Origin: an uncultured Microcaldota archaeon
GTDB lineage: Archaea; Micrarchaeota; Micrarchaeia; Burarchaeales; Fermentimicrarchaeaceae
DNA length: 64,000 bases
Assembly: GCA_903884505.1 (NCBI GenBank)
Contig: CAISET010000016.1
Coordinates: 31,653-95,652, forward strand
Direction of reading: 5' to 3'
Part shown: positions 15,503 through 23,461 of the stretch, piece by piece
Layout: every line of letters begins with the position of its first letter
Numbering within the stretch: the stretch's first letter is position 1
The notes under the pieces: model-generated
Database searches by the model: none
What the model was told of the DNA's origin: nothing
Seen by the model: only the letters and a program-made list of their open reading frames with translations
Position numbers and translations under genes: made by a program

Positions 15503-15563
15503 CAATTCACCCTCGGCGAAATTCCGCGGTTTAAGTATATAAAGAATCACTGCCTGCCGGAAG

Positions 15564-16142
15564 TCACTTCGCTATCCTTTTTTCCGGGTCGGAGAGCTCG
15601 ACTTCGGTTGTGCGCTTTTTCGTCAGCAGGCGCCTGAACGCGCCTTCCCGGTTTGCTAGGAGGTTCTCGTTCTTCGGGTCCAGGTCGAGGGCCTTGTTGA
15701 AGAAGACGAGCGCCTCAACCGGTTTTCCGCCCATGAGGAGCCCGATGCCTTTGTCGTTGAGCGAATTCCGCATTATGTCGTTCCTTACACTCCGGGCATG
15801 AAGGTTCCTCGGGTACAGCGCAAGCGCCTTCTCCGCACATTCCAGCGCTTCCTCGCGCCGTTCGAGGCAGTCGAGAACGGCGGCCCTGTTTACCAGCGCC
15901 CCCATCAGTTTGGGCTTCCGTTCCAGCGCGAGGTCAAAAAACCTGAGCGCCTCCTCATGGTTGCCGAGCTCCTTCAGCGCAAGCCCCTTGCTGTTCAGCA
16001 AAAACGGGTCTTCGGGCTTCAGCACCAGCGCTTCGCTGTAGCATACCACTGCGGAACGGAAGTTCTTGGAATCGAATGACTTGTTGCCTCTCTTGAGCCA
16101 GGCAACTGCGGCCTGGTCCGGATTCTTCATTTTCAGGGCCAC
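15564..16142 (-). CDS. TPR repeat protein
   Basis: A 192-residue TPR protein: WLKRGNKSFDSKNFRSAVVCY, SEALVLKPEDPFLLNSKGLA, ALRFFDLALERKPKLMGALV, ALECAEKALALYPRNLHARS and ALVFFNKALDLDPKNENLL. The GTG at 16142 lies about 26 nt after a TATA-like TTTTTAAAC, which fits a leaderless start; ATG at 16130 is the alternative. It is the first gene of the TPR island, starting 33 nt after the pop5 stop, and has its own promoter. It is therefore not simply a passenger of the RNase P operon. Confidence 0.8.
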   Translation of the reverse strand: MALKMKNPDQAAVAWLKRGNKSFDSKNFRSAVVCYSEALVLKPEDPFLLNSKGLALKELGNHEEALRFFDLALERKPKLMGALVNRAAVLDCLERREEALECAEKALALYPRNLHARSVRNDIMRNSLNDKGIGLLMGGKPVEALVFFNKALDLDPKNENLLANREGAFRRLLTKKRTTEVELSDPEKRIAK

Positions 16143-16175
16143 GGGGAAATTCCGAGCTTCAAGTTTAAAAATTCG

Positions 16176-16499
16176 TCAGCGCGAGAGGCCCGCGATAGTG
16201 CCGCTGACTTTCTTCAGCCTGAGTGCCGCCTTCTTTCCGTTAATTGAGGAGCATAGCGCGAGCGCTGCCTTCACCTTCTGCAGCTCCGTGTGGCTGCAGC
16301 GGACAACCGCCTGCTTCGTTTTCGCGTCGTAGCCGATGAACTTCGGAGAGGCGAGCGAGGAGCCGTATTCGCCGAGGAAGGAGAGTATTGAGTTGTAGGC
16401 AGCATTCTTCACGTCTGCTTCACCTACGGGGGCTTCGCTCATTACTTCGAAAAGGATGTATCTCTCCTTCATTCGCATTGTTGGCGGAATGGGCGGCAT
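16176..16499 (-). CDS. rnp2: RNase P protein component 2 (Pop5/Rnp2)
   Basis: Protein subunit of archaeal RNase P, which trims the 5' leader of pre-tRNAs together with the RNA component and Rpp30, Rpp29 and Rpp21. The 107-residue chain begins PPIPPTMRMKERYILFEVMS, matching the family start (LPPTLREKKRYI), and continues KNAAYNSILSFLGEYGSSLAS, KQAVVRCSHTELQKVKAAL and SINGKKAALRLKKVSGTI. The ATG at 16499 lies 2 nt after the stop of the upstream gene with GGGAG close by. In most archaea rpp30 and pop5 are adjacent; here a 478-residue gene sits between them. Confidence 0.88.
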   Translation of the reverse strand: MPPIPPTMRMKERYILFEVMSEAPVGEADVKNAAYNSILSFLGEYGSSLASPKFIGYDAKTKQAVVRCSHTELQKVKAALALCSSINGKKAALRLKKVSGTIAGLSR

Positions 16500-16503
16500 G
16501 GAA

Positions 16504-17940
16504 TTATTCTCCCAGGGCGGCTTTAATATCCTGCACCTGCTCGGCGAGGCAGGTGCGCGCCTTGAGGATTTCGCGGAGGGCATCCTTGGCCCTTTCGGAG
16601 GCGGGGCTTCCAATCTGCCATGCCGCGGACAGCAGGAAGGGAACGGAAACCGGCGCGGACTTGACCAGGATTTCAAAGGCCATCTTCGATTCCTCCTCGC
16701 CCCCTGCAAGATATTCGCAGAGTAGGGGGAAGGCAAGCATCAGGGAGCCCGAGCGCTCGAGCCGCCTCATCACCTCGGGGTGGCTGAATTCGCCGCTTCG
16801 CAGGTGCTCGCAGGCGTTCCCCATCCCGAACCAGGCATTTAGCTTGAATATTGCGAGCGCCATGTCCAGCTTCACGGTTGTGGAGCTGCCGAGGCTGAGC
16901 GCGTAGGGCGACGCCATGCTGGCTTCGTAAAAGGAGGCGATGAGCGCACGCTCCTCGTCCTGGCACCTCATGAAGCACCTGTTCGCCGAATCGACTGCCC
17001 TAGTGAATGTTGTATAGCTTGAGAGCCCCTCCCTCAGCTCGGCAACCCCGCGCTCGAACCAGAGGTGCGAGGCACGCGAGATTGCTTTATCAGCCTTCCC
17101 GAATTCACCGAGGGCCACGAACGCGATTGCCGCCTTCTCCAGCTCTTCGGGCGAGGGCTTGAACCAGGCCGTCTTTGTGGCCTCGCGCAGGGATTTCCCG
17201 GAAAGCAGGCCCTGCTCGAGCGCCGGCTTGAAGCACTCGCGCGCGTCCTGGAACTGCCTGTCCCTGAACTGCTCGTTGAAAATGCCCAGCAGTGTGCGGG
17301 CCGTCGCCTCGCCAGCCTTGGCTGACGCATATTCCTGGTCATTTTGGGCTACCTTCGCGGCCCTCATGAAGTCGTTCGCAGCGCTCAGGAGGCCCATCTG
17401 CTGCGCCTCTTTCGTATCGTAATCGGCGAGGAGCGCGAAGAGCGCTGCATTGGCGCTCCTCATCGCCTCCTTCCTGGTGTAGGAACCCCACTCGTGGAAC
17501 GGGACTGCCCGCAGTGCGAGCGCCGTGCTTGATTCGCCCGTTGGTTCTGCGGGAAATTCATTTTCATTCTGCGCACCGAGCCCCTTGAGGGTTTTGCGTA
17601 TCTGGTTCGCGAGCACTGCGGACTGGAACGGGTAGACTGCGCCGAGGCTGCGGCAGTCCTCAAGTGCTTTCAGCGACTCGCGGAAAAAGCCTATGGCGCT
17701 CGGCTGGTCCTTTTCCGCCAATGCCCCGTAGCCCAATTCGGAGTAAGCCCTTCCGAGCTCGAAAAGGGAGCGCTCGGCCAGGGCTGCGGAATTTATATCT
17801 TTCGCGGAAACCGCGGCCTCCTGGAAGCGGCAAACTGCCTCGGGGTAAATCTTCAGCTCGAGGCTCTTTTTTCCCTCCTCATAAAGGGCTTCGGCGCTGC
17901 GCCTGGCGATTGAAGCCTCAATCTTCTGCCCGATCTTCAT
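16504..17940 (-). CDS. Unknown TPR-like alpha-solenoid protein between the RNase P genes
   Basis: A 478-residue, almost wholly helical protein with no family I recognise. The N-terminal third shows TPR/14-3-3-like pairs (EEGKKSLELKIYPEAVCRFQ, LGYGALAEKDQPSAIGFFRES). The middle holds more helical hairpins with repeated ALA/KA signatures, for example IAFVALGEFGKADKAISRA. There are no transmembrane spans or catalytic motifs. It overlaps rpp30 by 4 nt (ATGA) and ends 4 nt before pop5, so the three are co-translated. That intimate coupling between two RNase P subunits makes an RNase P-associated or tRNA-processing scaffold an attractive but untested idea. Confidence 0.7.
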   Translation of the reverse strand: MKIGQKIEASIARRSAEALYEEGKKSLELKIYPEAVCRFQEAAVSAKDINSAALAERSLFELGRAYSELGYGALAEKDQPSAIGFFRESLKALEDCRSLGAVYPFQSAVLANQIRKTLKGLGAQNENEFPAEPTGESSTALALRAVPFHEWGSYTRKEAMRSANAALFALLADYDTKEAQQMGLLSAANDFMRAAKVAQNDQEYASAKAGEATARTLLGIFNEQFRDRQFQDARECFKPALEQGLLSGKSLREATKTAWFKPSPEELEKAAIAFVALGEFGKADKAISRASHLWFERGVAELREGLSSYTTFTRAVDSANRCFMRCQDEERALIASFYEASMASPYALSLGSSTTVKLDMALAIFKLNAWFGMGNACEHLRSGEFSHPEVMRRLERSGSLMLAFPLLCEYLAGGEEESKMAFEILVKSAPVSVPFLLSAAWQIGSPASERAKDALREILKARTCLAEQVQDIKAALGE

Positions 17941-18431
17941 GGGCTAATTTCGGCCTTTTCAGGCATATAAGCCTTAGGCGCTTCGCTTATCGCCCATTCC
18001 GCCTGGTCGCGCGAGAGGCCGAGCGCCTCGCCTATCGCGATGAGCTCCTGCGGCGACTTGAGCTGGTATTCGTCCTTCGCGCCGGAAGTGAGAATGTAGG
18101 GCGCCTTGAATTTGATGCAGAGCTTGAGGAAGAAGTGCATCCTTCCCATCAGGATTGCGCGCTGGATTCCGCGCGATTCCAAGATGAGGGAGATTGGGAA
18201 GAGGAAGGCCTTTTTATGCTCGGCTGCGTCGCGCAGAAGGCCCACATCCGGCTGGAAATTCGGCATGAGAAGAAAAGAAACGCGGCGCTGCTTGCACGCA
18301 TTCCTCAACGCATCTACGCTTTGCGATTCGAAAAGCTCCTGCTGCGCGGAGGTGGAAAAGCCGGAGAAGCCCAGCTCCCGCATCATCTCCATCTTCGCGG
18401 GAAAACGGACGAAGATGTCGCAAAAAGCCAT
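17937..18431 (-). CDS. rnp3: RNase P protein component 3 (Rpp30)
   Basis: PHP-like TIM-barrel subunit of RNase P that pairs with Pop5. Recognisable segments are AFCDIFVRFP at the start, GFSGFSTSAQQ, the barrel strand RAILMGRMHFFLKLCIKFKAP, and the family hallmark YILTSGAKDEYQLKSPQELIAIGEALGLS. At 164 residues it is slightly shorter than most archaeal Rpp30 (about 210). Some barrel strands between residues 30 and 70 may be trimmed. The ATG at 18431 is used; GTG at 18434 is also in frame. It starts 8 nt after eL15 and overlaps the following helical gene. Confidence 0.85.
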   Translation of the reverse strand: MAFCDIFVRFPAKMEMMRELGFSGFSTSAQQELFESQSVDALRNACKQRRVSFLLMPNFQPDVGLLRDAAEHKKAFLFPISLILESRGIQRAILMGRMHFFLKLCIKFKAPYILTSGAKDEYQLKSPQELIAIGEALGLSRDQAEWAISEAPKAYMPEKAEISP

Positions 18432-18439
18432 CACAAACC

Positions 18440-19012
18440 CTACTTCCCCATTTTCGCGTGCGCGCGCAGGCTCGGCCTTACTTTTTCAGCACCGATTCCC
18501 TTCGCTCTCAGCCCGCGGCCCTTCCTTCCGGCGGCCGTGAGGCCCCTGAAGGCCCTGCCCCTCTGCGCGGCGAGAGCGGCATAGGTTTTGTCGCTCATTA
18601 TCGCGGGGTGCGCCCTGTCAACCAGTATCACTTCGAAGAACTTGTTCGTGCCGTCCTCCCCTACCCAGTAGGAATTGACAACCTCGCAGTTGATGAAACG
18701 GCGCGATGCCCTCTCTTCCGCCTGCCTCTGCAATGATTTGCCGGGCGAGAAGAATCTCCCTGCCTTAGAGGGCTTTCTTCCGAGGTCCGGCTTGGGCCTC
18801 ATGCGCCTTCCCCTTCTCACGCGCACACGGGCGATTACCACGCCCTGCTTCGCCTTGTAGCCGAGCTCCCTCGCCCTTGCGAGGTTCGTGGGCCGCTCTG
18901 CGCGGACGACGGTGGACTCCTTGCGCCATGCGGTAAGGCGGTGCCTGTAATCTTCCGACCTTGCCTTATACTCCTCCTGGAAGGTCTGTTGAATCCTCTC
19001 GTATGAACTCAT
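18440..19012 (-). CDS. rpl15e: Large-subunit ribosomal protein eL15
   Basis: Basic 50S protein found in archaea and eukaryotes. The 190 residues include [60 protein letters not shown] and [19 protein letters not shown], then [14 protein letters not shown] and a basic tail [20 protein letters not shown], all typical of eL15. The ATG follows GAGGTAGATTTGA. It is the first gene of the ribosome/RNase P half of the superoperon; a TATA-like box at about 19103-19110 reads on this strand too. Confidence 0.95.
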   Translation of the reverse strand: MSSYERIQQTFQEEYKARSEDYRHRLTAWRKESTVVRAERPTNLARARELGYKAKQGVVIARVRVRRGRRMRPKPDLGRKPSKAGRFFSPGKSLQRQAEERASRRFINCEVVNSYWVGEDGTNKFFEVILVDRAHPAIMSDKTYAALAAQRGRAFRGLTAAGRKGRGLRAKGIGAEKVRPSLRAHAKMGK

Positions 19013-19138
19013 TCAAATCTACCTCTTTTGCTTCAATTCGGGCGCGCGAAAGAAGCTTTCGCGTTCTCTACATCTCGAAGCAAGTAGTTATTGCGCGTCG
19101 GGTATATAAATCTTGACCGGGCGGGATTCGAGAAGTTT

Positions 19139-19228
19139 ATGTGCAAGAGTAGGACGCTGGGGCGCCGCCCGGCACGGCCGCTGCTTAGGTTGGTTTTTAT
19201 TACCATGCGGCAAAAGAAAAAAAGGTGA
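19139..19228 (+). CDS. Possible 29-residue basic leader peptide
   Basis: A short frame starting MCKSRTLGRRPARP, passing through LLRLVFITM and ending RQKKKR. Its ATG is about 33 nt from the start of the TATA box TATATAAA (19103-19110), close to the expected transcription start for a leaderless message. Its stop codon is 4 nt before the ATG of the small cysteine-rich gene and overlaps that gene's ribosome site (AGGTGA). It could be a translated leader coupling the two, or simply chance. Low confidence. Confidence 0.3.
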   Translation: MCKSRTLGRRPARPLLRLVFITMRQKKKR

Positions 19229-19232
19229 GCCC

Positions 19233-19382
19233 ATGGTTGAAAAGAGATGCCCGGATACGGGACAGATAATAAATTTCTCCGCTGACTGCGAGGGCTGCGA
19301 ATTCCTGAGGATTGTCGATGACGAGAGGGCGTGCGGCTACCACATTAAGGCGCCGGGCGGAAGCAAAAAACAGTGGCGATGA
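19233..19382 (+). CDS. Small cysteine-rich protein (likely metal-binding)
   Basis: A 49-residue protein, MVEKRCPDTGQIINFS then ADCEGCEFLRIVDD and ERACGYHIKAPGGSK. Cys6, Cys19, Cys22 and Cys34 (with His37 nearby) could bind one zinc or an iron-sulfur cluster. The ATG has AGGTGA four bases upstream. It ends immediately before the stop of the convergent winged-helix gene. No named family recognised; small single zinc-knuckle proteins of this size are common in archaea. Confidence 0.6.
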   Translation: MVEKRCPDTGQIINFSADCEGCEFLRIVDDERACGYHIKAPGGSKKQWR

Positions 19383-20189
19383 TTAGAGGGGCCTGACGCG
19401 CTTTACATGCCCTTCTCTTGGCTCGTAAAGCTGCCCCGTAACCATCAGGTGCTCGTCGAGAAGGTCGTTTGCCTCCTTGGCCTCAAGGCCGTATTTCCAG
19501 GAGTCTTTTATGACTGCTTCCACCGGGACTGTGCCGCACTGCCGCTCCAGGTCCGCGACAAGCCTCAGAAGCCTTTCCAATTTTTCCAGCTTCCCGACCT
19601 GCACAGCCACCGGTTTTGCTGCCGGGGCTGGCGCGGGCTTTGGAGACGCAATTTCTGCTTCCCCTACCGGGACGGCGACCCTTGGCGGAATCGGAGAGGG
19701 AAAGGGAGGGACGCGCTCCTCGGGGCCGTTCGGCGCGATGTCTGCGGCGATTGCGTGCTCATCCAGCTTGTCGAGCAGTCCCGCGCTCTTCTTCACGGTG
19801 ATGAAGCGGCTGCCTATCCTGTCGAGCTTCGCCTCGTATCCGAGCCTCCGCAGGCAGGAGTCGAGGAACGCGCGCGAGAAGTTGAGGCTTGTGCGGTTTG
19901 CGACCCCCTTGCGGATTTCAGGGTAGGATTTTGGCTCGCCCGAGCATTCGGAGAGGACTGCGGCGAGAATCATGTCGCGCTTCACCGTGACGAGGCGCTC
20001 CTCGAGCCTGTTGATGAACTGCCCTTTCTCGTGGGGGATTACCATCTCCACTCCGGAAAGGACCGTCTCGAACCTGTCGTCGGCCTTCAGGTTCAGCTCG
20101 TGGAGAATGTCCTCCAGGTCGTCGAGCCGCTCCCCTAGCTTCTCGTAGTCCTTCTTGCTTCCATTGCCGAACAGGTCCAGAATGCCCAT
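19383..20189 (-). CDS. Winged-helix protein of unknown function
   Basis: A 268-residue cytoplasmic protein. It opens with a short coiled coil (KLGERLDDLEDILHELNLKA), then a winged-helix-like domain (LAAVLSECSGEPKSYPEIRKG..NRTSLNFSRAFLDSCLRRLGY). A Pro/Ala-rich linker (about residues 150-195) follows, and a second winged helix ends the protein: VPVEAVIKDSWKYGLEAKEANDLLDEHL, then GQLYEPREGHVKRV. The last domain resembles the winged helix at the C-terminus of archaeal MCM helicases, which ends in the same YEPR.G..KRV style. DNA binding is likely; a replication link is only a guess from this similarity. Confidence 0.6.
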   Translation of the reverse strand: MGILDLFGNGSKKDYEKLGERLDDLEDILHELNLKADDRFETVLSGVEMVIPHEKGQFINRLEERLVTVKRDMILAAVLSECSGEPKSYPEIRKGVANRTSLNFSRAFLDSCLRRLGYEAKLDRIGSRFITVKKSAGLLDKLDEHAIAADIAPNGPEERVPPFPSPIPPRVAVPVGEAEIASPKPAPAPAAKPVAVQVGKLEKLERLLRLVADLERQCGTVPVEAVIKDSWKYGLEAKEANDLLDEHLMVTGQLYEPREGHVKRVRPL

Positions 20190-20357
20190 GGTCGCCGAGT
20201 CTGGTTTGGCGGGAACTGCTTAAAAAGATTTCTGTGGGGGTTTCCGATGGGGTTCCGAAGGGGGCAATATATTTAAACCGCATCCGCCATAACCCACTCC
20301 TGCGGAGAAAGGGCTCGTTCTGGGCTTTCATAATTCGCAACTTAGAGGTGTTCGTCT

Positions 20358-20897
20358 ATGGGTCTAAGGCCTGCAAGGACATTTAGGGATGCGCTCAAGG
20401 TTTCCTGGTCGCGGTATTCGAAGCGGAGGCCAAGGAAGTCATTCGTGAAGTCCATGCCGCACAACGCGCTGAATATTTTCGAGATGGGGAATGCGAAGCT
20501 GCAGTATGAGGTGAGGGCGGACCTCGTCGCAGACCGTCTTGTGATGATCAGGGACAACGCGCTCGAGAGCGCGAGGCAGGCGGTTAACAAGTACCTGGAG
20601 AAGATGCTGCCGAACCAGTACAGGTTCAGGGTGCTCATCTACCCCCACAATGTAATTCGCGAGAACAAGATGATTGCAGGGGCCGGCGCGGACAGGCTAC
20701 AGTCCGGCATGGCCCACCCGTACGGGAGGCCAAGCGAGAGGGGAGCGAAGCTGAAGCCGAACCAGGTCATATTCTCAATCGATGTGATGGCAAAGGACCT
20801 GGACAAGATCGCCGAGTCTTACCGCAGGGCGAAGGTTAAGCTCAGCGGCAGCTGCTCGGTCAGGCTTGCGCCAATGAAACCGGCGACGGCAGCCTGA
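20358..20897 (+). CDS. rpl10e: Large-subunit ribosomal protein uL16 (L10e)
   Basis: 50S protein near the peptidyl-transferase centre and the elbow of the A-site tRNA. Diagnostic segments: GLRPARTFRDALKVSWSRYS, KSMPHNALNIFEMGN, ALESARQAVNKYLEKML, YRFRVLIYPHNVIRENKM, AGADRLQSGMAHPYGRP and GAKLKPNQVIFSIDV. The 179-residue length is normal. The ATG at 20358 is preceded by GAGGTG at seven bases; a TATA-like ATATATTTAAACC lies at 20268-20280, giving a leader of about 60 nt. Monocistronic, upstream of ppsA, which has its own promoter. Confidence 0.95.
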   Translation: MGLRPARTFRDALKVSWSRYSKRRPRKSFVKSMPHNALNIFEMGNAKLQYEVRADLVADRLVMIRDNALESARQAVNKYLEKMLPNQYRFRVLIYPHNVIRENKMIAGAGADRLQSGMAHPYGRPSERGAKLKPNQVIFSIDVMAKDLDKIAESYRRAKVKLSGSCSVRLAPMKPATAA

Positions 20898-20938
20898 ACG
20901 CCGCAACCCTTTAAAATTACCCCTTCCCTCAACTCCCT

Positions 20939-23398
20939 ATGGCTAATATTCTCTGGTTTTCCGAGATTGGGAAGGGCGACGTGGGCAAGGCGGGGGGAAA
21001 GGGCGCGAACCTTGGCGAGATGGCAAATAGCAACCTGCCCGTCCCGCCGGGATTCATCGTGAGCTCCGAGGCCTATTTCCACTTCATAGAAGTGAACAAC
21101 ATACACGACCTCATACAGGAGCAGACGCAGTATCTCGACGTGCAGAACACGGATGAGCTCGACCGCGCCTCGGATGAGATAAAGAACGCGATAATGGCCG
21201 CGGCTATGCCGAACGACATACGCGCGGATATCATCAGGGCTTACAATGAATTGTGCGGATTCGGCGGGGGAATTCCGTCGATTGATGGCGCGAAGTACGT
21301 TGCCGTGCGCTCCTCTGCGACTGCCGAGGATTTGCCGGATGCGAGCTTTGCGGGGCAGCAGGCCACTTTCCTGAATGTGAAGGGGCAGGATGATGTGGTG
21401 AAGGCCGTGCAGGCGTGCTGGGCCTCGCTTTTCGAGGCGCGCGCAATCTATTACAGGCAGGATAGGGGCTATGACCATTTGAAGGTCGGGCTTGCCGCGG
21501 TCGTGCAGGAGATGGTGCAGAGCGAGGCGGCTGGCGTGATGTTCACGCTTGAGCCGATGAGCAACAACCGCGAGCTCATCTCCATTGAGGCGGCGTTCGG
21601 GCTTGGGGAGATAGTTGTTTCCGGCTCCACTACGCCGGACAGGTACCTGGTGAAGAAGGACACGGTCGAGATAATGCAGAAGAGCATAGCGAAGCAGGAA
21701 TGGATGATTACGAAGGTGAAGGGGAGAAATGAACATGTCGATGTGCCTGAGGAGCAGAGGAACGCGCAGAAGATTTCCGATGCGCACATCATTGAGCTCG
21801 CAAGGCTCGGGAAGGAGATTGAGCAGCATTACGGGGTGCCGCAGGATATTGAGTGGGCGATTGTCGGTGATGCGGTTTACATAGTGCAAAGCAGGCCGGT
21901 TACTACGCTCGGGATGGCCGCCCCAATGCCGGCTGCGGAAGCTGCTGCGGTCGGCCCGGGAGCCGCTGCGCCGGCGATTGCGAGCGCGCTTGCAGGGCTT
22001 GAGGGCATAGGCGCTGCTGCCCAGTCCGGCGACGCGATTGAGATTGGGAAGGCGACCATCATCCTAAAGGGGACAGGCGCATCGCCGGGGGTTGGGAGCG
22101 GGCCTGTGCAGATTATTCCCACGCCCAAGGACATACACAAGATGCAGCCTGGCGGGGTGCTCGTTACGGATATGACAACGCCTGACTACGTTCCTGCGAT
22201 GAAGAGGGCGGTCGCGATTGTGACGAATTCAGGCGGCTCGACCTGCCACGCTGCTATCGTCAGCAGGGAATTGGGAATCCCCTGCATTGTCGGCACGCAG
22301 AAGGCGACTACGATTTTGCACGATGGCGAGATTATCACGGTTGATGCTGTGCACGGGATTGTCTATGAGGGAAAGGTAGCTGTTGAGGCCCCGAAGAAGG
22401 CCGAAGCTGCTGCGGGGGGTGCGATGATGGTTGCTGCGCCGATTACTGGGACGAAGATTTATGTGAACCTTGCCGAGCCCGAACTCGCGGAGAAGGTGGC
22501 TGCGCTGCCAGTTGACGGCGTGGGGCTGCTTCGCGCTGAATTTATAATCGCCGAGATTGGGGAGCATCCGAGGAAGATGATGGAGGAGGGGCGCGGGCAG
22601 GAATTCGCGGACAAGCTTGCGGAAGGGATGAGGAAGATTTGCGCCGCGTTCTACCCGAGGCCGGTAGTTTATCGCGCGACGGACTTCAAGACGAACGAGT
22701 ACAAGAATCTCACCGGCGGCGAGAAGTACGAGCCGAACGAGGCTAACCCGATGATGGGCTACCGCGGCTGCTCCCGTTACGTAAAGGAGGAGGACATGTT
22801 CAAGCTGGAACTCGACGCGATTAAGAAAGTGCGCAACACCTACGGGCTGAAGAACCTCTGGCTCATGATTCCGTTCGTCAGGAAGATTGGCGAGATAAGG
22901 GCGATTAAGGAGATTCTGAAGAGGAACGACATCCACTTCACGAAGGATTTCAAGCTGTGGATAATGGTCGAGGTTCCCTCGACTGTCTTCATGATTGAGG
23001 AGTTCTGCAAGGAGGGGATAAACGGAATCTCCATCGGCTCGAATGATTTGACGCAGCTAATCCTCGGGATAGACCGCGACAACGCCACGATGGCCGAAGC
23101 CTTCGATGAGAGGAATTTGGCTGTGATGAGGGCGATAAGGCACGTGATAAAGATTTGCGGCAAATACGGGGTGACGACATCCATCTGCGGCCAGGCGCCT
23201 TCCGTGTATCCGGAGTTCGCGGATAAGATGGTCGAGTTCGGGATAACCTCCATGTCCGTGAACCCTGATGCTGTTGAGGCTGCGCGCAGGAACACGGCGA
23301 GCGCGGAAAGCAAATACACGCTGAGGCGGCTTGCCGAGCTGACCGAGCACATGGAGAAGCACAAGCCCAACATCGGCGCAGAGATTAGGGATGACTAA
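20939..23398 (+). CDS. ppsA: Phosphoenolpyruvate synthase
   Basis: Makes PEP from pyruvate and ATP (giving AMP and phosphate), the first committed gluconeogenic step. Domains: N-terminal ATP-binding PPDK domain (GGKGANLGEMANSNLPVPPGF, VRSSATAEDLPDASFAGQQ, QSRPVTTLG), an Ala-rich linker of about 50 residues, the phosphohistidine swivelling domain (TNSGGSTCHAAIVSRELGIP, His about 437), and the C-terminal PEP-binding barrel (GLLRAEFIIAEIGEHP, MVEVPSTVFMIEEF, SIGSNDLTQLILGIDRD and ICGQAPS with the catalytic Cys). The 819-residue length is normal. A TATA box TTTAAAATT lies about 24 nt before the ATG, so the mRNA is leaderless. Together with the PEP carboxykinase at 60-62 kb it indicates active gluconeogenesis. 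Confidence 0.95.
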   Translation: MANILWFSEIGKGDVGKAGGKGANLGEMANSNLPVPPGFIVSSEAYFHFIEVNNIHDLIQEQTQYLDVQNTDELDRASDEIKNAIMAAAMPNDIRADIIRAYNELCGFGGGIPSIDGAKYVAVRSSATAEDLPDASFAGQQATFLNVKGQDDVVKAVQACWASLFEARAIYYRQDRGYDHLKVGLAAVVQEMVQSEAAGVMFTLEPMSNNRELISIEAAFGLGEIVVSGSTTPDRYLVKKDTVEIMQKSIAKQEWMITKVKGRNEHVDVPEEQRNAQKISDAHIIELARLGKEIEQHYGVPQDIEWAIVGDAVYIVQSRPVTTLGMAAPMPAAEAAAVGPGAAAPAIASALAGLEGIGAAAQSGDAIEIGKATIILKGTGASPGVGSGPVQIIPTPKDIHKMQPGGVLVTDMTTPDYVPAMKRAVAIVTNSGGSTCHAAIVSRELGIPCIVGTQKATTILHDGEIITVDAVHGIVYEGKVAVEAPKKAEAAAGGAMMVAAPITGTKIYVNLAEPELAEKVAALPVDGVGLLRAEFIIAEIGEHPRKMMEEGRGQEFADKLAEGMRKICAAFYPRPVVYRATDFKTNEYKNLTGGEKYEPNEANPMMGYRGCSRYVKEEDMFKLELDAIKKVRNTYGLKNLWLMIPFVRKIGEIRAIKEILKRNDIHFTKDFKLWIMVEVPSTVFMIEEFCKEGINGISIGSNDLTQLILGIDRDNATMAEAFDERNLAVMRAIRHVIKICGKYGVTTSICGQAPSVYPEFADKMVEFGITSMSVNPDAVEAARRNTASAESKYTLRRLAELTEHMEKHKPNIGAEIRDD

Positions 23399-23461
23399 GG
23401 CGGTATTTGTGCGTGGCGAGGTTGCACAGCTATCGCCGAAGGCGGAGCAGGAGGCGGATTG

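Noticed and set aside
19111..19136. GATTCGAGAAG as a T-loop of a tRNA
   Set aside because: No complementary acceptor arm or anticodon arm nearby on either strand.
20819..21889. 356-residue minus-strand open frame opposite ppsA
   Set aside because: Shadow frame; the plus strand encodes conserved PEP synthase over the same bases.
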